From: Stenotrophomonas sp. Ste86
GTDB lineage: Bacteria; Pseudomonadota; Gammaproteobacteria; Xanthomonadales; Xanthomonadaceae
Assembly (NCBI RefSeq): GCF_024519465.1
Contig: NZ_JALJRW010000006.1
Location: forward strand, 13,445 to 77,444
Direction: 5' to 3'
DNA: 64,000 bases
The notes beneath the pieces were generated by a model, which was not told where the DNA came from, made no database searches, and worked only from the letters and a program-made list of their open reading frames with translations. This document shows, piece after piece, positions 1-8,776 of the stretch. A program made the position numbers and the translations under genes. The first letter of the stretch is position 1; each line of letters opens with the position of its first letter.

Positions 1-19
1 CTACGCACGCAGCAATCCC

Positions 20-92
20 GGTAGTGCCGGCCGCTGGCCGGCTCCCGACCCACCCGCACCACGCGATTGCCGGCCAGCGGCCGGCACTACCG
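20..92. repeat. SMAG-type REP element, inverted pair
   Basis: Two copies of a GTAG-headed palindrome face each other: GTAGTGCCGGCCGCTGGCCG at 21-40, and its inverse ending in GGCACTAC at 83-90. Each arm is itself a palindrome, so the whole folds into a cruciform or long hairpin. It lies 30 nt past the end of the channel gene. This arrangement matches the dimeric GTAG REPs known from Stenotrophomonas. Confidence 0.85.
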
Positions 93-121
93 AGTTCCGC
101 TTATGCGTCACCGCCTTCCGC

Positions 122-2581
122 TTACGCCTCAGGTTCCCGCGGGGCGGTGGGGTCGCGCACCAAATGGATATCGGTCGGCGAGGACAACGCGATCCCGCCA
201 GCGGCGAATTTCTGCAGCATCGTGAAGTAAAGATCACTGCGCACGCCATACACCGCGCGCGGGCCGGACACGTAGGCGAAGCTGTTGATCGCGATCTGCC
301 CGTTGGCAATCGAATCGATGAACACCGACGGGGCCGGGTCGGACAGCACCGCCACGTGCTCGGCATAGCTGTCCAGCAGGATCTGCCGCACGGCAGCCAC
401 GTCGGTACTCAGCGGCAGCGAGAACTGGATCTGGATGCGGCCCTGCGCATTGCCCATCGTCATGTTGCGGATGGTCTTGGTGATCAGTTCGGAGTTGGGC
501 ACGATCAGCGTCGACTTGTCGCCCACCTGGATTTCGGTAGAGCGCACGCTGATGCGTTTGATGTCGCCTTCCTGGTCACCCAGCTTGACCCAGTCGCCGA
601 TCTTCACCGGCCGCTCGGCCAGCAGGATCAGGCCGGAGACGAAGTTCTGGGTGATCGCCTGCAGACCGAAGCCGATACCCACCGACAACGCGCTGACCAC
701 CAGCGCCAGCTTCTCAAAGCCGATGCCCAGGGCGGTCAGGCCCCACAGCACGGCGGTGATGATGCCGAGGTAGCGGGTGACGGTGCTGATCGAATTGCGC
801 GCGCCGGCGTCCAGTTCGGTCTTGGGCAGGTAGGTCTCGGTGAGCCAGTTCTGGAAGGCCTGCATGACCGCCCACACCACCAGGAACGCCAGCACCGCGT
901 AGAGCACGCTGCTGGGCTTGAGCGTGGTGGTGCCGATGGTCAACCCGTTGGACAGCGAATCCAGCCCGCCATAGAACGCATTGAGGTTGCCGAACGGCGC
1001 AGCCAGCGCCAGCACCGCCAGCACGATCACGCCGATGCGCAGCACCGCCGACAGCAGCACGCCGGCCTGTTCGACGCGCGCCTCGGTCAGCCCGGTGGTG
1101 AGCACGATGCTCTGCCCGACCCGGCTGGTGGGCGACAGTGCCCAGGTGGCCAGGTCGTCGGCGAATTTCAGCAGCAGCGAGGCGGCCAGCAGCACCACCG
1201 CGCCCCAGACCAGTTGCTGGGCCACGAACAGCGCGAAATTGAGATAGCCCAGCAGGGTGGCAATGACCGCTGCGGCCACCACCACATGCCCGGCCAGCCG
1301 CGCGATCACGATCCAGCCGCTGCGACGCGGCGGCGCCTTCGGTTTGGCGCCCGACTCGGCCTGCGCATCCAGCTTGGCCTGGGCTTCGTCGGTCTGGCGC
1401 CGATGCAGGCGCGCCAGCGACACCAGGATGGCGATGATCAACGCCATGTAGGTGATCGCGATCAGCCCGTCCACCGCCACCGTGGTGATGGCACTGGTGC
1501 GCGAGGCGCGGTTGATCTCCACCAGCAGGATACTCAGCCAGGTCAGGCCGGCCGCGCCCCAGGCGTACTTGCGCAGGCGCCACGCCGCCGTGTCATCCAG
1601 GGTCAGCAGGCGCCACGAGGGCCGACTGGGCACCAGCAGGCACGCGCTGAGCGCGGCGATGAACGCCGCCACGAAGGTGGCCACCTGGAAATGCTGCGCC
1701 AACTGCTCCAGCCGCGGCGGGATCGCCCCGATGGATTCCAGCGCGGCCACCAGCACCACGGCCGCGAAACCGGGCAGCAGTGTCCCGACCGCCAGCAGCC
1801 ATACCGCCAGCCCGGACCGACGCAGGCGGCCGTCCGGCGCGCGCTCGGACGCGGCATAACGGCGCCCGGCCGCGCGCAGCCACAAGCGCAACGGGAAGAA
1901 CATCAACAGCGCCACACCCAGCCCGGTCAGCGGCGCCGCCCAGCCATGCTCGGCGATCGCCTTGCGCGCGGTGCTTTCCCCCTGCCGATATAGCGACACC
2001 AGCCGCCCATAGTCGGCCGGCACATGGGTGGCGAACTGTTTCCACAAGGACGGCGACAGCGGCGAATTGACCTTGCGCGCCAGTTCTTCGCTGAACTGGC
2101 TGACGCGCATCTTCTCGATATCCGTGCCCAGCTGCCTGGCATCGCCAGCCAGCAGCTTGGCCCGCGCGATCGCCGAGGCGATGTCGCTGCGCTGCTGGTT
2201 CAGGGCCTTGCGCTGCAACGCGATGTCGCGTGCTTCGACGGTGCCTTCGGGCACAACGCCAAGCTGGGCAACGCGCGCGTCCATCTGGTCCAGCTGCGGC
2301 TGCAGCGCGTTGCGTGCGGCATCGGCGTCGCGCTGCACGGCCAGCGCACGGTCGGACAGGGTCTTGAGCGTGTCGCGGGTATCGGCATCGTCCAGCGAGG
2401 CCTGGATCTGCTTGAGGTCCTTGTCGGCCTGGGCCAGCTGGGCGATGGGATCGGCATCGGTGGCATCATCGGCCTGGGCCATGGCCAGCGGCGCCGTGCC
2501 CAGCCAGGCACACAACATCAGCCAGGCCAATGGCCGCCGCAACGATCGGAAAAGACGGGAAGACAAGCCGGTGCACCGCAA
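122..2581 (-). CDS. DUF3772/MscS-family mechanosensitive channel
   Basis: A large inner-membrane channel of the MscS superfamily that would release solutes when membrane tension rises. Residues 1 to about 35 form a signal peptide ending in AMA. Residues about 40-200 are charged and coiled-coil-prone, as expected of the periplasmic DUF3772 region. Several hydrophobic segments follow. Residues 635-819 carry the pore helix (GIGFGLQAITQNF) and the beta domain with IGDWVKLGD and LIVPNSELI. The 819-residue length fits the large YbdG/MscK-like class. It is transcribed alone; a strong hairpin REP lies just after the stop. Family placement is firm, but its gating role is inferred. Confidence 0.9.
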   Translation of the reverse strand: MRCTGLSSRLFRSLRRPLAWLMLCAWLGTAPLAMAQADDATDADPIAQLAQADKDLKQIQASLDDADTRDTLKTLSDRALAVQRDADAARNALQPQLDQMDARVAQLGVVPEGTVEARDIALQRKALNQQRSDIASAIARAKLLAGDARQLGTDIEKMRVSQFSEELARKVNSPLSPSLWKQFATHVPADYGRLVSLYRQGESTARKAIAEHGWAAPLTGLGVALLMFFPLRLWLRAAGRRYAASERAPDGRLRRSGLAVWLLAVGTLLPGFAAVVLVAALESIGAIPPRLEQLAQHFQVATFVAAFIAALSACLLVPSRPSWRLLTLDDTAAWRLRKYAWGAAGLTWLSILLVEINRASRTSAITTVAVDGLIAITYMALIIAILVSLARLHRRQTDEAQAKLDAQAESGAKPKAPPRRSGWIVIARLAGHVVVAAAVIATLLGYLNFALFVAQQLVWGAVVLLAASLLLKFADDLATWALSPTSRVGQSIVLTTGLTEARVEQAGVLLSAVLRIGVIVLAVLALAAPFGNLNAFYGGLDSLSNGLTIGTTTLKPSSVLYAVLAFLVVWAVMQAFQNWLTETYLPKTELDAGARNSISTVTRYLGIITAVLWGLTALGIGFEKLALVVSALSVGIGFGLQAITQNFVSGLILLAERPVKIGDWVKLGDQEGDIKRISVRSTEIQVGDKSTLIVPNSELITKTIRNMTMGNAQGRIQIQFSLPLSTDVAAVRQILLDSYAEHVAVLSDPAPSVFIDSIANGQIAINSFAYVSGPRAVYGVRSDLYFTMLQKFAAGGIALSSPTDIHLVRDPTAPREPEA

Positions 2582-2664
2582 GGTTCGCGCGGACCACCGC
2601 GCCTGCGCGAACTATAAACCGCGCCCTGTTCACAGCGGGTAGAGGCCCCGCCGGGCCGCCGCCG

Positions 2665-2913
2665 TCAGTACTTCAGGCGCAGCTCTTTGACCTGTGGCTG
2701 CAGCTGGGTGTACCAGTCCTGGAACTCCTCTTCGCTGATTTCCTCCGGTGCATACACCGCCACCGGGTCCCACGCGTGGTCGGTGGGCAACGGCTGGCGC
2801 GGGCCGGCGCGCAGCGAGTAGGTCACGCCTTCATGGTCGACCACATCGTCGACCGCTTCCCGGTGCCCGCGCGAAAAACTGCTGTCGCTCTTGAGCAGGA
2901 TCACCTGATACAT
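2665..2913 (-). CDS. Small conserved-looking acidic protein, function unknown
   Basis: An 82-residue protein starting MYQVILLKSD. I chose the ATG at 2913 because GGGAGG sits 5-10 nt upstream of it, while the longer reading has no ribosome-binding site. It has no signal peptide or membrane segment. The C-terminal part is acidic (PEEISEEEFQDWY) and ends in ELRLKY. I do not recognise a family. It lies between the MscS-type channel gene (same strand, 83 nt downstream) and the divergent lipocalin gene. Confidence 0.7.
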   Translation of the reverse strand: MYQVILLKSDSSFSRGHREAVDDVVDHEGVTYSLRAGPRQPLPTDHAWDPVAVYAPEEISEEEFQDWYTQLQPQVKELRLKY

Positions 2914-3091
2914 CCGCACCTCCCATGCATGGAAAACCGGCGTTGTGCCGACCCACACCATAGCGCCGTCGCCCGTAGCAATGCATGACGCAATGGCAAC
3001 GCAGCGTTCTCCACGGCGCATTCGCCCGGGCTTCACCCGGCCGTGGCAGCGGACCCGGCATCGTGGCGGCGACCTTCACAAGCTGCCTTCG

Positions 3092-3586
3092 ATGAACACT
3101 CACGCCGACCTCAAGACCGTCCCTGACCTCAAGCTGCCGCGCTACCTCGGCACCTGGTACGAAATCGCCCGCCTGCCGATGAAGCATGAGCCGGAGGACT
3201 GCACCGATGTTTCGGCGCATTACAGCCTGAAGGAAAACGGTCACGTCGCCGTACTCAACCGTTGCCGGCTCGGCGACGAGATCGAGGAAGCCGAGGGCGA
3301 GGCCTGCCCGGTCGACAACGACAGCGCGCGGCTGGAAGTGAGCTTCCTGCCCAAGGGCCTGCGCTGGATCCCCTTCACCAAGGGCGACTACTGGGTGATC
3401 CAGGTCGCGCCCGATTACAGCGTGGCGCTGGTCGGCAGCCCGGACCGCAAGTTCCTGTGGTTGCTTGCGCGTACGCCTACGCTGGATACCACCACCCAGG
3501 AACATTACCTGGCCCAGGCGCGCCAGCAGGGTTTCGACCTCGCCCCGCTGATCCACACCCCGCACACCGGCCGACCGACGGCCTGA
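3092..3586 (+). CDS. Lipocalin family protein (Blc-like)
   Basis: A 164-residue lipocalin. The diagnostic first-strand motif GTWYEIARLP is at residues 20-29 and the later strands fit the family (LNRCRLGDEIEEAEGEA, YSVALVGSP, LWLLART). Lipocalins form an eight-stranded barrel that binds small hydrophobic ligands; bacterial Blc proteins are usually outer-membrane lipoproteins tied to membrane stress. This one has no lipobox or obvious signal peptide from the chosen start, so it may be cytoplasmic, or the true start may lie further upstream where the frame stays open to 2945. It ends 4 nt before the oxidoreductase gene, so the two probably form an operon. Confidence 0.88.
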   Translation: MNTHADLKTVPDLKLPRYLGTWYEIARLPMKHEPEDCTDVSAHYSLKENGHVAVLNRCRLGDEIEEAEGEACPVDNDSARLEVSFLPKGLRWIPFTKGDYWVIQVAPDYSVALVGSPDRKFLWLLARTPTLDTTTQEHYLAQARQQGFDLAPLIHTPHTGRPTA

Positions 3587-3590
3587 GCGC

Positions 3591-4802
3591 ATGGATCTCA
3601 AGAGCGGGTACCCCTTCTGGGCGGTCCGTAACGGGCTGATGCACGCCTTCCCGCCGCTGGAGCAGGACCTGACGTGTGAGGTCCTGGTGGTGGGTGGCGG
3701 CATCAGCGGTGCGCTGATCGCCGATGAGCTGTGCGCGAACGGCCACGACGTGGCCGTGATCGAGCAGCGCGACGTCGGCTGGGGCAGCACTGCGGCCAGT
3801 ACCGCACTGCTGCAGTACGAGATCGACACCCACATGGTCGACCTTGCCGAGCAGTACGGCGAGAAGGCGGCGGTGCTGGCCTACCAGGCCTGCGCCGATG
3901 CGATCCCGGCACTGCGCGAGGTGGCCGGTGCGTTCACCGGTGTCGACTGCCATCGCATGCAGAGCCTTTACTACGCCAGCAAGCGGCGCCACCACGCGGT
4001 GCTGCACGAGGAATACCTGCTGCGCAAAAAGCATGGCTTCGAGGTGCGCTGGCTGGAAAAGGACGCGGTGGGGCATGAGTTCGGTATCAACGCGCCCGGC
4101 GCCATCCTCAGTGCGTTGGCCGCGCGCGTGGACCCGTACCGGCTCGCCTACCGGCTGTTGATGCGGCTGCAGAAGCGCGGCTGCGGGGTGTACGACCGTA
4201 CCGTGCTGGAGACGCTCACTCCCACCAGCCGCGGGGTCACCGCGCGCACCGCCGACGGCATGCAGATCCACTGCAGGCACGTGGTGATGGCCGCCGGTTA
4301 CGCCAGCCAGCATTGGCTCAAGCCATCGGTGGCGCGCAACCGCAGCAGCTACGCCTTCATCACCGACCCGATCGACCCGGCGCTGCTCGGGCCGCTGGCC
4401 CAGACCATGGTCTGGGAGTCGGCACGGCCCTACCTGTATCTGCGTACTACCGGCGACCATCGGCTGCTGATCGGCGGGGAAGACGATGCCATCGACATCC
4501 CGGCCCGGCGCGATCGGCGTGTCCAGTCCAAGACCGGCACCCTGCTCAAGCAGGTGGCCAAGCTGTTCCCGCACCTGCCGCTGCAACCGGCGTTCTCCTG
4601 GGGCGGCACCTTCGCCGAGACCAAGGACGGGCTGCCGTTCTTCGGCGCGCACCCACAGTGGGGGCCGCGGGTCCTGTTCGCCATGGCTTACGGCGGCAAC
4701 GGCATCACCTACTCGATGATCGGCGCCGGCCTGCTCCGCGCCCGGATCGAGCGCCGTCGGCACCCGCTGGCCGCGCTGTTCGGGTTCGGACGGCTGGAGT
4801 AA
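3591..4802 (+). CDS. FAD-dependent oxidoreductase (DAO family)
   Basis: A 403-residue flavoprotein of the D-amino-acid oxidase/glycine oxidase fold. The dinucleotide-binding motif VVGGGISGA is at residues 34-41, with the ribose-binding acid in AVIEQRD near residue 58. A second FAD contact is suggested by AMAYGGNGITYS near the C-terminus. The substrate cannot be read from the sequence; related proteins are annotated as FAD-binding oxidoreductases acting on amines. It starts 4 nt after the lipocalin stop and is probably co-transcribed with it. Confidence 0.85.
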   Translation: MDLKSGYPFWAVRNGLMHAFPPLEQDLTCEVLVVGGGISGALIADELCANGHDVAVIEQRDVGWGSTAASTALLQYEIDTHMVDLAEQYGEKAAVLAYQACADAIPALREVAGAFTGVDCHRMQSLYYASKRRHHAVLHEEYLLRKKHGFEVRWLEKDAVGHEFGINAPGAILSALAARVDPYRLAYRLLMRLQKRGCGVYDRTVLETLTPTSRGVTARTADGMQIHCRHVVMAAGYASQHWLKPSVARNRSSYAFITDPIDPALLGPLAQTMVWESARPYLYLRTTGDHRLLIGGEDDAIDIPARRDRRVQSKTGTLLKQVAKLFPHLPLQPAFSWGGTFAETKDGLPFFGAHPQWGPRVLFAMAYGGNGITYSMIGAGLLRARIERRRHPLAALFGFGRLE

Positions 4803-4907
4803 AGTTCCCGGGCAGCCGGTGCCATGACAGGCATCGTTCAAGCAGCCGGTGCTAGCGTCAGCGCTGTCGGCGGCCTGCCTGCTGCCCGCCCGTTCCGGAG
4901 CCCCACC

Positions 4908-5414
4908 ATGATCCGCTCGCTATCGCTGCTGCTGTGCCTGCTTGCCCCCGGCGTCGTCCTGGCCCAGTCCGCGGCAGGAGCGACCGGCCCGCAGTCGGCC
5001 ACCGACCTCAACCTGGCCGTGCCGTCCGCGCCGATGCAGTACCTGGGCGACGGCTCGCTGCGCGGCGACCCGCCCGGCACTTTCTACGGCGACAAGAGCG
5101 GCCGCCGCCTGAGCGATCCCGGCGCCGGCAATGGCATCGCCAACGTCACCGATGACAAGCTGCGGGTCAACGGCAGCGTCACCACCGGCATCGGCTATTC
5201 CAAGGAGGGCGGCAACTCGCATTACAACGCGGCCGAGTTGAACCTCAACAAAAACTACACCACCGATGAGGGCAAGACCCACAACATGAACCTCAACATC
5301 CGGGTCAGCGAAGGCAAGGGTCCCGGGTTCTATGGTCCCTACGGTGGATATGGCGGCTATGGCTACGGCCCGGGCCCGGGCTACTGGGATTACCCGCCGC
5401 GCGGCGGCTGGTAA
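4908..5414 (+). CDS. Secreted Gly/Tyr-rich protein, function unknown
   Basis: A 168-residue protein with a clean signal peptide (MIRSLSLLLCLLAPGVVLAQ, cleavage after LAQ or LA). The ATG at 4908 has GGAG 6 nt upstream and makes the signal peptide start correctly; the longer frame from 4824 is rejected. The mature part is rich in Asn, Gly and Ser, with a stretch on Asn-rich beta-strand-like sequence (AAELNLNKNY, NMNLNIRVSE) and a C-terminal run of Gly-Tyr-Pro repeats. It probably acts in the periplasm or on the surface. I do not recognise a named family. It ends at a perfect hairpin terminator. Confidence 0.75.
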   Translation: MIRSLSLLLCLLAPGVVLAQSAAGATGPQSATDLNLAVPSAPMQYLGDGSLRGDPPGTFYGDKSGRRLSDPGAGNGIANVTDDKLRVNGSVTTGIGYSKEGGNSHYNAAELNLNKNYTTDEGKTHNMNLNIRVSEGKGPGFYGPYGGYGGYGYGPGPGYWDYPPRGGW

Positions 5415-5437
5415 GCGCCCGCGTCACGGGCATGCCG

Positions 5438-5461
5438 AAACGGCCGGGCAACCGGCCGTTT
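5438..5461. terminator. Bidirectional rho-independent terminator
   Basis: A perfect 10-bp stem, AAACGGCCGG / CCGGCCGTTT, with a GCAA tetraloop at 5448-5451. A-rich and T-rich ends lie at each side of the stem, so it can work on both strands. It sits between two convergent genes, the secreted protein (+) and the PepSY protein (-). Confidence 0.85.
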
Positions 5462-5489
5462 GCATATCCGCCACCGGCATGACGGGGAC

Positions 5490-5924
5490 TCAGTCCCACC
5501 AGCCGTCGCGCTTGCTCGACAGCACCCGGCCGTCATGGCCGCTCATGCGCACGTCAACGCGCTGGTTGCGTGCGTTGCGGGCTTCCAGCTTCCAGGTGGC
5601 GCCATCGCGTTCGAACGACTCGATCCGGGTGAAACCGGCCTTGCCGGCCAGGTCCAGGATCTGCCCGGCGTCGAGCAGCGCGCGGCTGCCGCGCGGGTCG
5701 AAGATCTCGCCGGTGGCCGGGTCCACGATCACTTCTTCAAAGGTGCCATCGGCTCGGGTCACGTCCGCTTCCCACAGGCCGTCATCGCGCTCCAGTTCGT
5801 GCACCTGGGTGTAGCCGGCCGCACGCAGCTTGGCCTGCACATCGGCAGCGGTAAGTTCGGCGGCCATGGCCGGGGTGGACACCAGCGCGGTGGCCAGGGC
5901 GGCGGCGAGGATCAGCTTGTTCAT
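5490..5924 (-). CDS. Periplasmic PepSY-domain protein
   Basis: A 144-residue protein with a signal peptide (MNKLILAAALATALVSTPAM, cleaved after AMA). The mature part holds two PepSY-like repeats: ADVQAKLRAAGYTQVHELER...WEADVTRADGTF, and a second copy from DAGQILDLAGKAGFTRIESF to WKLEARNARNQRVDV. PepSY domains are thought to inhibit or sense periplasmic proteases. The start at 5924 has GGGGA upstream and begins the signal peptide. It is transcribed divergently from a second PepSY gene that leads the two-component operon, so the two are probably co-regulated. Confidence 0.85.
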   Translation of the reverse strand: MNKLILAAALATALVSTPAMAAELTAADVQAKLRAAGYTQVHELERDDGLWEADVTRADGTFEEVIVDPATGEIFDPRGSRALLDAGQILDLAGKAGFTRIESFERDGATWKLEARNARNQRVDVRMSGHDGRVLSSKRDGWWD

Positions 5925-6004
5925 CGGGGACTCCAGAAGGGCGCCGGTCGATTCCGGCACCGCCAGTCTGGCAAGCGCGCTTAAGCGGACCATGAGCCCG
6001 GCTG

Positions 6005-6022
6005 TTAGACAATGTTTAGACA
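6005..6022 (+). promoter_or_regulatory. Direct repeat TTAGACA x2, candidate response-regulator site
   Basis: TTAGACA occurs at 6005-6011 and again at 6016-6022, an exact 11-nt period. OmpR/PhoB-family regulators bind tandem half-sites with about one helical turn between them, and such a regulator is encoded 320 nt downstream. A TATACC -10-like hexamer follows at 6030-6035. The site lies between the two divergent PepSY genes. Binding is an inference. Confidence 0.4.
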
Positions 6023-6344
6023 CGCCGCGTATACCGTTGCCATGACCCTGGCCACCTCCCTCTTGTTTCCCGTGCTGCTGGCGCTCGCCCCGCAGGACCC
6101 CGAGCGCGTCCTCGACGGTGGCAGCCACCAGCAGGACGCCGTGCGCCAAGCGGTCCGCCAGGGCCGGCTGGTGCCGTTGCAGCAGGTGGTGGCCGACGCG
6201 CTGCGCCGCTACCCGGGCAAGCTGGTGGAGGTGGAGCTGGACGACGGCAAGTACGAGATCGAGATCCTGGGCGCCAACGGCGTGGTGATGGAGCTGGATT
6301 ACGATGCAGCCACCGGCCGCCTGCTGAAGATGGAAGAAGATTGA
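6012..6344 (+). CDS. PepSY-domain protein leading the two-component operon
   Basis: A 110-residue protein with an N-terminal hydrophobic segment (signal peptide or anchor, about residues 10-26) and one PepSY domain (LQQVVADALRRYPGKLVEVE, ending in a DYDAATGRLLK turn). The start is uncertain: ATG 6012 gives a positively charged n-region, but ATG 6042 (MTLATSLL) would leave the TTAGACA repeats and a -10-like TATACC in front and could even be leaderless. The stop overlaps the response-regulator start as ATGA, so the three genes form an operon. It may sense periplasmic conditions for the kinase. Confidence 0.8.
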   Translation: MFRHAAYTVAMTLATSLLFPVLLALAPQDPERVLDGGSHQQDAVRQAVRQGRLVPLQQVVADALRRYPGKLVEVELDDGKYEIEILGANGVVMELDYDAATGRLLKMEED

Positions 6345-7006
6345 TGCGGATCCTGCTTGCCGAAGACGATGCGCTGCTCGCCAGCCGCCTGCAGACCCTG
6401 CTGGAAGAGGCCGGCTATGTGGTGCTGCACTGCGCCGAAGGCCGCGCCGCCGAGGAACTGGGCCAGATCGAAGACGTCGCTGCGGCGGTGGTGGATCTGG
6501 GCCTGCCCGGGCTGGACGGGCTCAGCATCATCGAGCGCTGGCGCCAGGCCGGGCGCGGCTTTCCGGTGCTGGTGCTGACCGCCCGCGCACGCTGGCACGA
6601 CAAGCTCGCCGGTTTCGATGCCGGCGCCGACGATTACCTCACCAAGCCCTTCCAGCCCGAAGAACTGCTGCTGCGCCTGCGCGCGTTGATCCGGCGCAGC
6701 GCCGGCCATGCCAGCCCCCGCCTGCAGTGCGGGCCGCTGCTGCTGGACGTCAACGCCGGCCGCCTGGAACTGGATGGCGAATTGCTGCACCTGAGCCCGC
6801 AGGAGTACCGCATCCTCAGCTACTTCATGCATCACCCGGACATCGTGATCAGCCGCTCGCGCCTGGGCGAACATGTCTACGAGGCCGGTTTCGATCCGGA
6901 CTCCAACACGCTGGACGTGCTGATCGGCCGGATCCGCCGCAAACTCGGCAGCGACCTCATCCACACCCATCGCGGGCAGGGCTTCCGCCTGTCGGCGCAG
7001 CCATGA
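6344..7006 (+). CDS. OmpR/PhoP-family response regulator
   Basis: A 220-residue two-component regulator. The receiver domain (residues 1 to about 115) has the acidic pair E7-D8-D9, the phosphoacceptor Asp51 in VVDLGLPGLDG, the switch Thr in LVLTARA and Lys in DYLTKPF. The C-terminal winged helix carries LSPQEYRILSYFM and DPDSNTLDVLIGRIRRKLG, typical of the PhoP/QseB group. The ATG at 6344 overlaps the upstream stop (ATGA); its own stop overlaps the kinase start in the same way. It probably autoregulates through the TTAGACA repeats. Confidence 0.93.
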   Translation: MRILLAEDDALLASRLQTLLEEAGYVVLHCAEGRAAEELGQIEDVAAAVVDLGLPGLDGLSIIERWRQAGRGFPVLVLTARARWHDKLAGFDAGADDYLTKPFQPEELLLRLRALIRRSAGHASPRLQCGPLLLDVNAGRLELDGELLHLSPQEYRILSYFMHHPDIVISRSRLGEHVYEAGFDPDSNTLDVLIGRIRRKLGSDLIHTHRGQGFRLSAQP

Positions 7007-8328
7007 ACACCGGCTCGCTGCGCACCCGCCTGCTGCTCGCCGGTGGCGTCGGGCTGGTGCTGGTCTCGGCACTGGCGACCTGGTGGCTGGGCGCGATGTA
7101 CGAGCGCTCCGCACGTGCGGCGATGGACCAGCGTCTGGGCAATGAACTGATCGCGGTGCTGGCGCTGGCCGAAAGCGATGCGCAGGGCCGCCTGCAGCTG
7201 CGCCGGGAATTGTTCGACGAGCGCTACCAGCGCGTGTTCTCCGGCACGTACTGGCAAGTGCAGGACGCCCGCGGGCAGGCGCTGGGGCAATCGCGTTCGT
7301 TGTGGGATGAGACCTTGCCCGCCCCGGCGTCGCTGCGCACCGGACCCGCCCAGGCCTTCGACACCACCGGCCCGCTGCATATGCCGCTGCGTGCGCTGGC
7401 CCAGCAGGTGACGTTGCCGCGCGTGCCTACGCCGTTGCGGGTCGTAGTGGCCACCGACCGCAGCGACCTGGACGCCCAGGTCAGCGCGTTCCGCCAGCGC
7501 ACCGCGCTCGGGTTGGCGGTGCTGATCGCATTGTGGTTCGCCGTGCTGGCCACCCAGGTGCATTATGGCCTGCGCCCGCTGGCCGAGCTGGGCCGCATCG
7601 CGGGCCAGGTCCGCAACGGCCAGGACGTGCGCTTCCCGCAGCGCGGCCTGGTCAAGGAAGTCGCGCCGCTGGCCGCGCAGCTCAACGACCTGCTCGACCA
7701 TCACCAGCGCATGGTGGTGCGCGCGCGCCGCAGCGCCGAAGACCTGGCCCATGCGCTGAAGACACCGCTGACCGTACTGGTGACCGAGGCCGAAGGCGAT
7801 GGCAGCGACTGGCGCCAGACCCTGCGCAGCGAAACCGCGCGCATGCAGCTCAGCATCGACCGCTACCTCGCCGCCGGCATCGGTGCCGACAGCCAACAGC
7901 GCACCGTGGTGGCGCCGGTGATCGATGCGCTGTGCACGCTGATGCAGCGCGTGCACAACGAGCGTGGCCTGGTGTTCGACCAGGACCCGGACGCGCATGG
8001 CCTGTTTGCCGGCGCCCGCGAAGACCTGGAGGAGATGCTGGGCAACCTGCTCGACAATGCCGGCAAGTGGGCCGCGCACCGCGTGGCGATCCGCCTGCGG
8101 CACATCGACAGCACGCTGCGGATCGAGGTGGTGGACGATGGCCCGGGGCTGCCCGAGGCGGACCTGCAGCGCGTGCTGGAACGCGGCGTGCGGCTGGACC
8201 AGCGCGCGGCCGGCAGTGGGCTGGGGTTGGCGATCGTGGCCGATATCGCCGAGAGCTACGGCGGCACGTTGGTGCTGGCCAATGCCGGTCCGGGTTTGAG
8301 GGCGACGTTGACGTTGCCGGCGGGATGA
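7003..8328 (+). CDS. Sensor histidine kinase of the two-component pair
   Basis: A 441-residue membrane kinase. A first membrane segment lies at about residues 10-28, a periplasmic loop follows to about residue 165, and a second segment covers about 168-185. The HAMP-like linker leads to the H-box LAHALKTPLT with His250 as the phosphorylated residue. ATP-binding motifs follow: the N-box NLLDNAGKWA, the G1 box DDGPGLPEAD and the G2 box GSGLGLAIVAD. The start overlaps the response-regulator stop (ATGA), so the two are translationally coupled. The signal is unknown; the linked PepSY proteins suggest an envelope or protease-related input. Confidence 0.92.
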   Translation: MNTGSLRTRLLLAGGVGLVLVSALATWWLGAMYERSARAAMDQRLGNELIAVLALAESDAQGRLQLRRELFDERYQRVFSGTYWQVQDARGQALGQSRSLWDETLPAPASLRTGPAQAFDTTGPLHMPLRALAQQVTLPRVPTPLRVVVATDRSDLDAQVSAFRQRTALGLAVLIALWFAVLATQVHYGLRPLAELGRIAGQVRNGQDVRFPQRGLVKEVAPLAAQLNDLLDHHQRMVVRARRSAEDLAHALKTPLTVLVTEAEGDGSDWRQTLRSETARMQLSIDRYLAAGIGADSQQRTVVAPVIDALCTLMQRVHNERGLVFDQDPDAHGLFAGAREDLEEMLGNLLDNAGKWAAHRVAIRLRHIDSTLRIEVVDDGPGLPEADLQRVLERGVRLDQRAAGSGLGLAIVADIAESYGGTLVLANAGPGLRATLTLPAG

Positions 8329-8338
8329 CAAACGCCCG

Positions 8339-8457
8339 GTAGAGCCGACCGTTGGTCGGCTGGCACGCGCAGCGTGTGTGGTTTTTCGCCAACGGCAGCC
8401 GACCAACGGTCGGCTTTACGGGGAGCCAATGGCAGCCGACCGACGGTCGGCTCTACC
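8339..8457. repeat. SMAG-type REP cluster, three arms
   Basis: Three GTAG-type palindromes lie in a row: GGTAGAGCCGACCGTTGGTC from 8339, an inverse copy at 8397-8420 in which GTAG has decayed to GTAA, and another inverse copy ending in GGCTCTACC at 8457. The last one supplies the stop codon (TAG) of the minus-strand membrane protein. Confidence 0.8.
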
Positions 8458-8776
8458 GGGCGTGGTGCATCCACCAGCAATCGATCGCATCCAGCGCGAT
8501 GTGGACCATCAACCCGATACCGAACAACCGTGTCTTCTTCGGCACGCACAGTCCCGCATACACGGCGATCGCCGGCGCGGTATGCAGCGGGTGGAACCCG
8601 ATGCTGCAGCGGTTGGGGACATAGATCGGGTCGGCCAGCAGATGGTCCAGATCGATGATCCAGCCCAGCAGCAGCACCCCCCACGCCGACAGGAACCGCT
8701 TGCGCCAGAACAGCCATGCCAGCAGCGCCGGCACCGCCGCATGCAACACGAGATGGAAAATGGCCCGCGCGCTCAT
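8453..8776 (-). CDS. Small membrane protein, DUF6122/YdjM-like
   Basis: A 107-residue integral membrane protein with about four hydrophobic segments. Conserved polar residues inside these segments (DLDHLLADP, CSIGFHPLHT, HIALDAIDCWWMHH) resemble the metal-ligand pattern of membrane-bound YdjM/DUF6122 proteins, but I am not certain of the family. The ATG at 8776 overlaps the stop of a short upstream ORF (ATGA). The C-terminus is fixed by an inserted REP: the stop codon TAG is part of the GTAG end of a SMAG element, so the original C-terminus may have been longer. Confidence 0.65.
   Translation of the reverse strand: MSARAIFHLVLHAAVPALLAWLFWRKRFLSAWGVLLLGWIIDLDHLLADPIYVPNRCSIGFHPLHTAPAIAVYAGLCVPKKTRLFGIGLMVHIALDAIDCWWMHHAR

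Noticed and set aside
164..1993. 609-residue plus-strand open frame opposite the MscS-type channel gene
   Set aside because: It is the antisense shadow of a GC-rich gene: rich in Arg, His, Gln and Gly, with no start signal or family motif.
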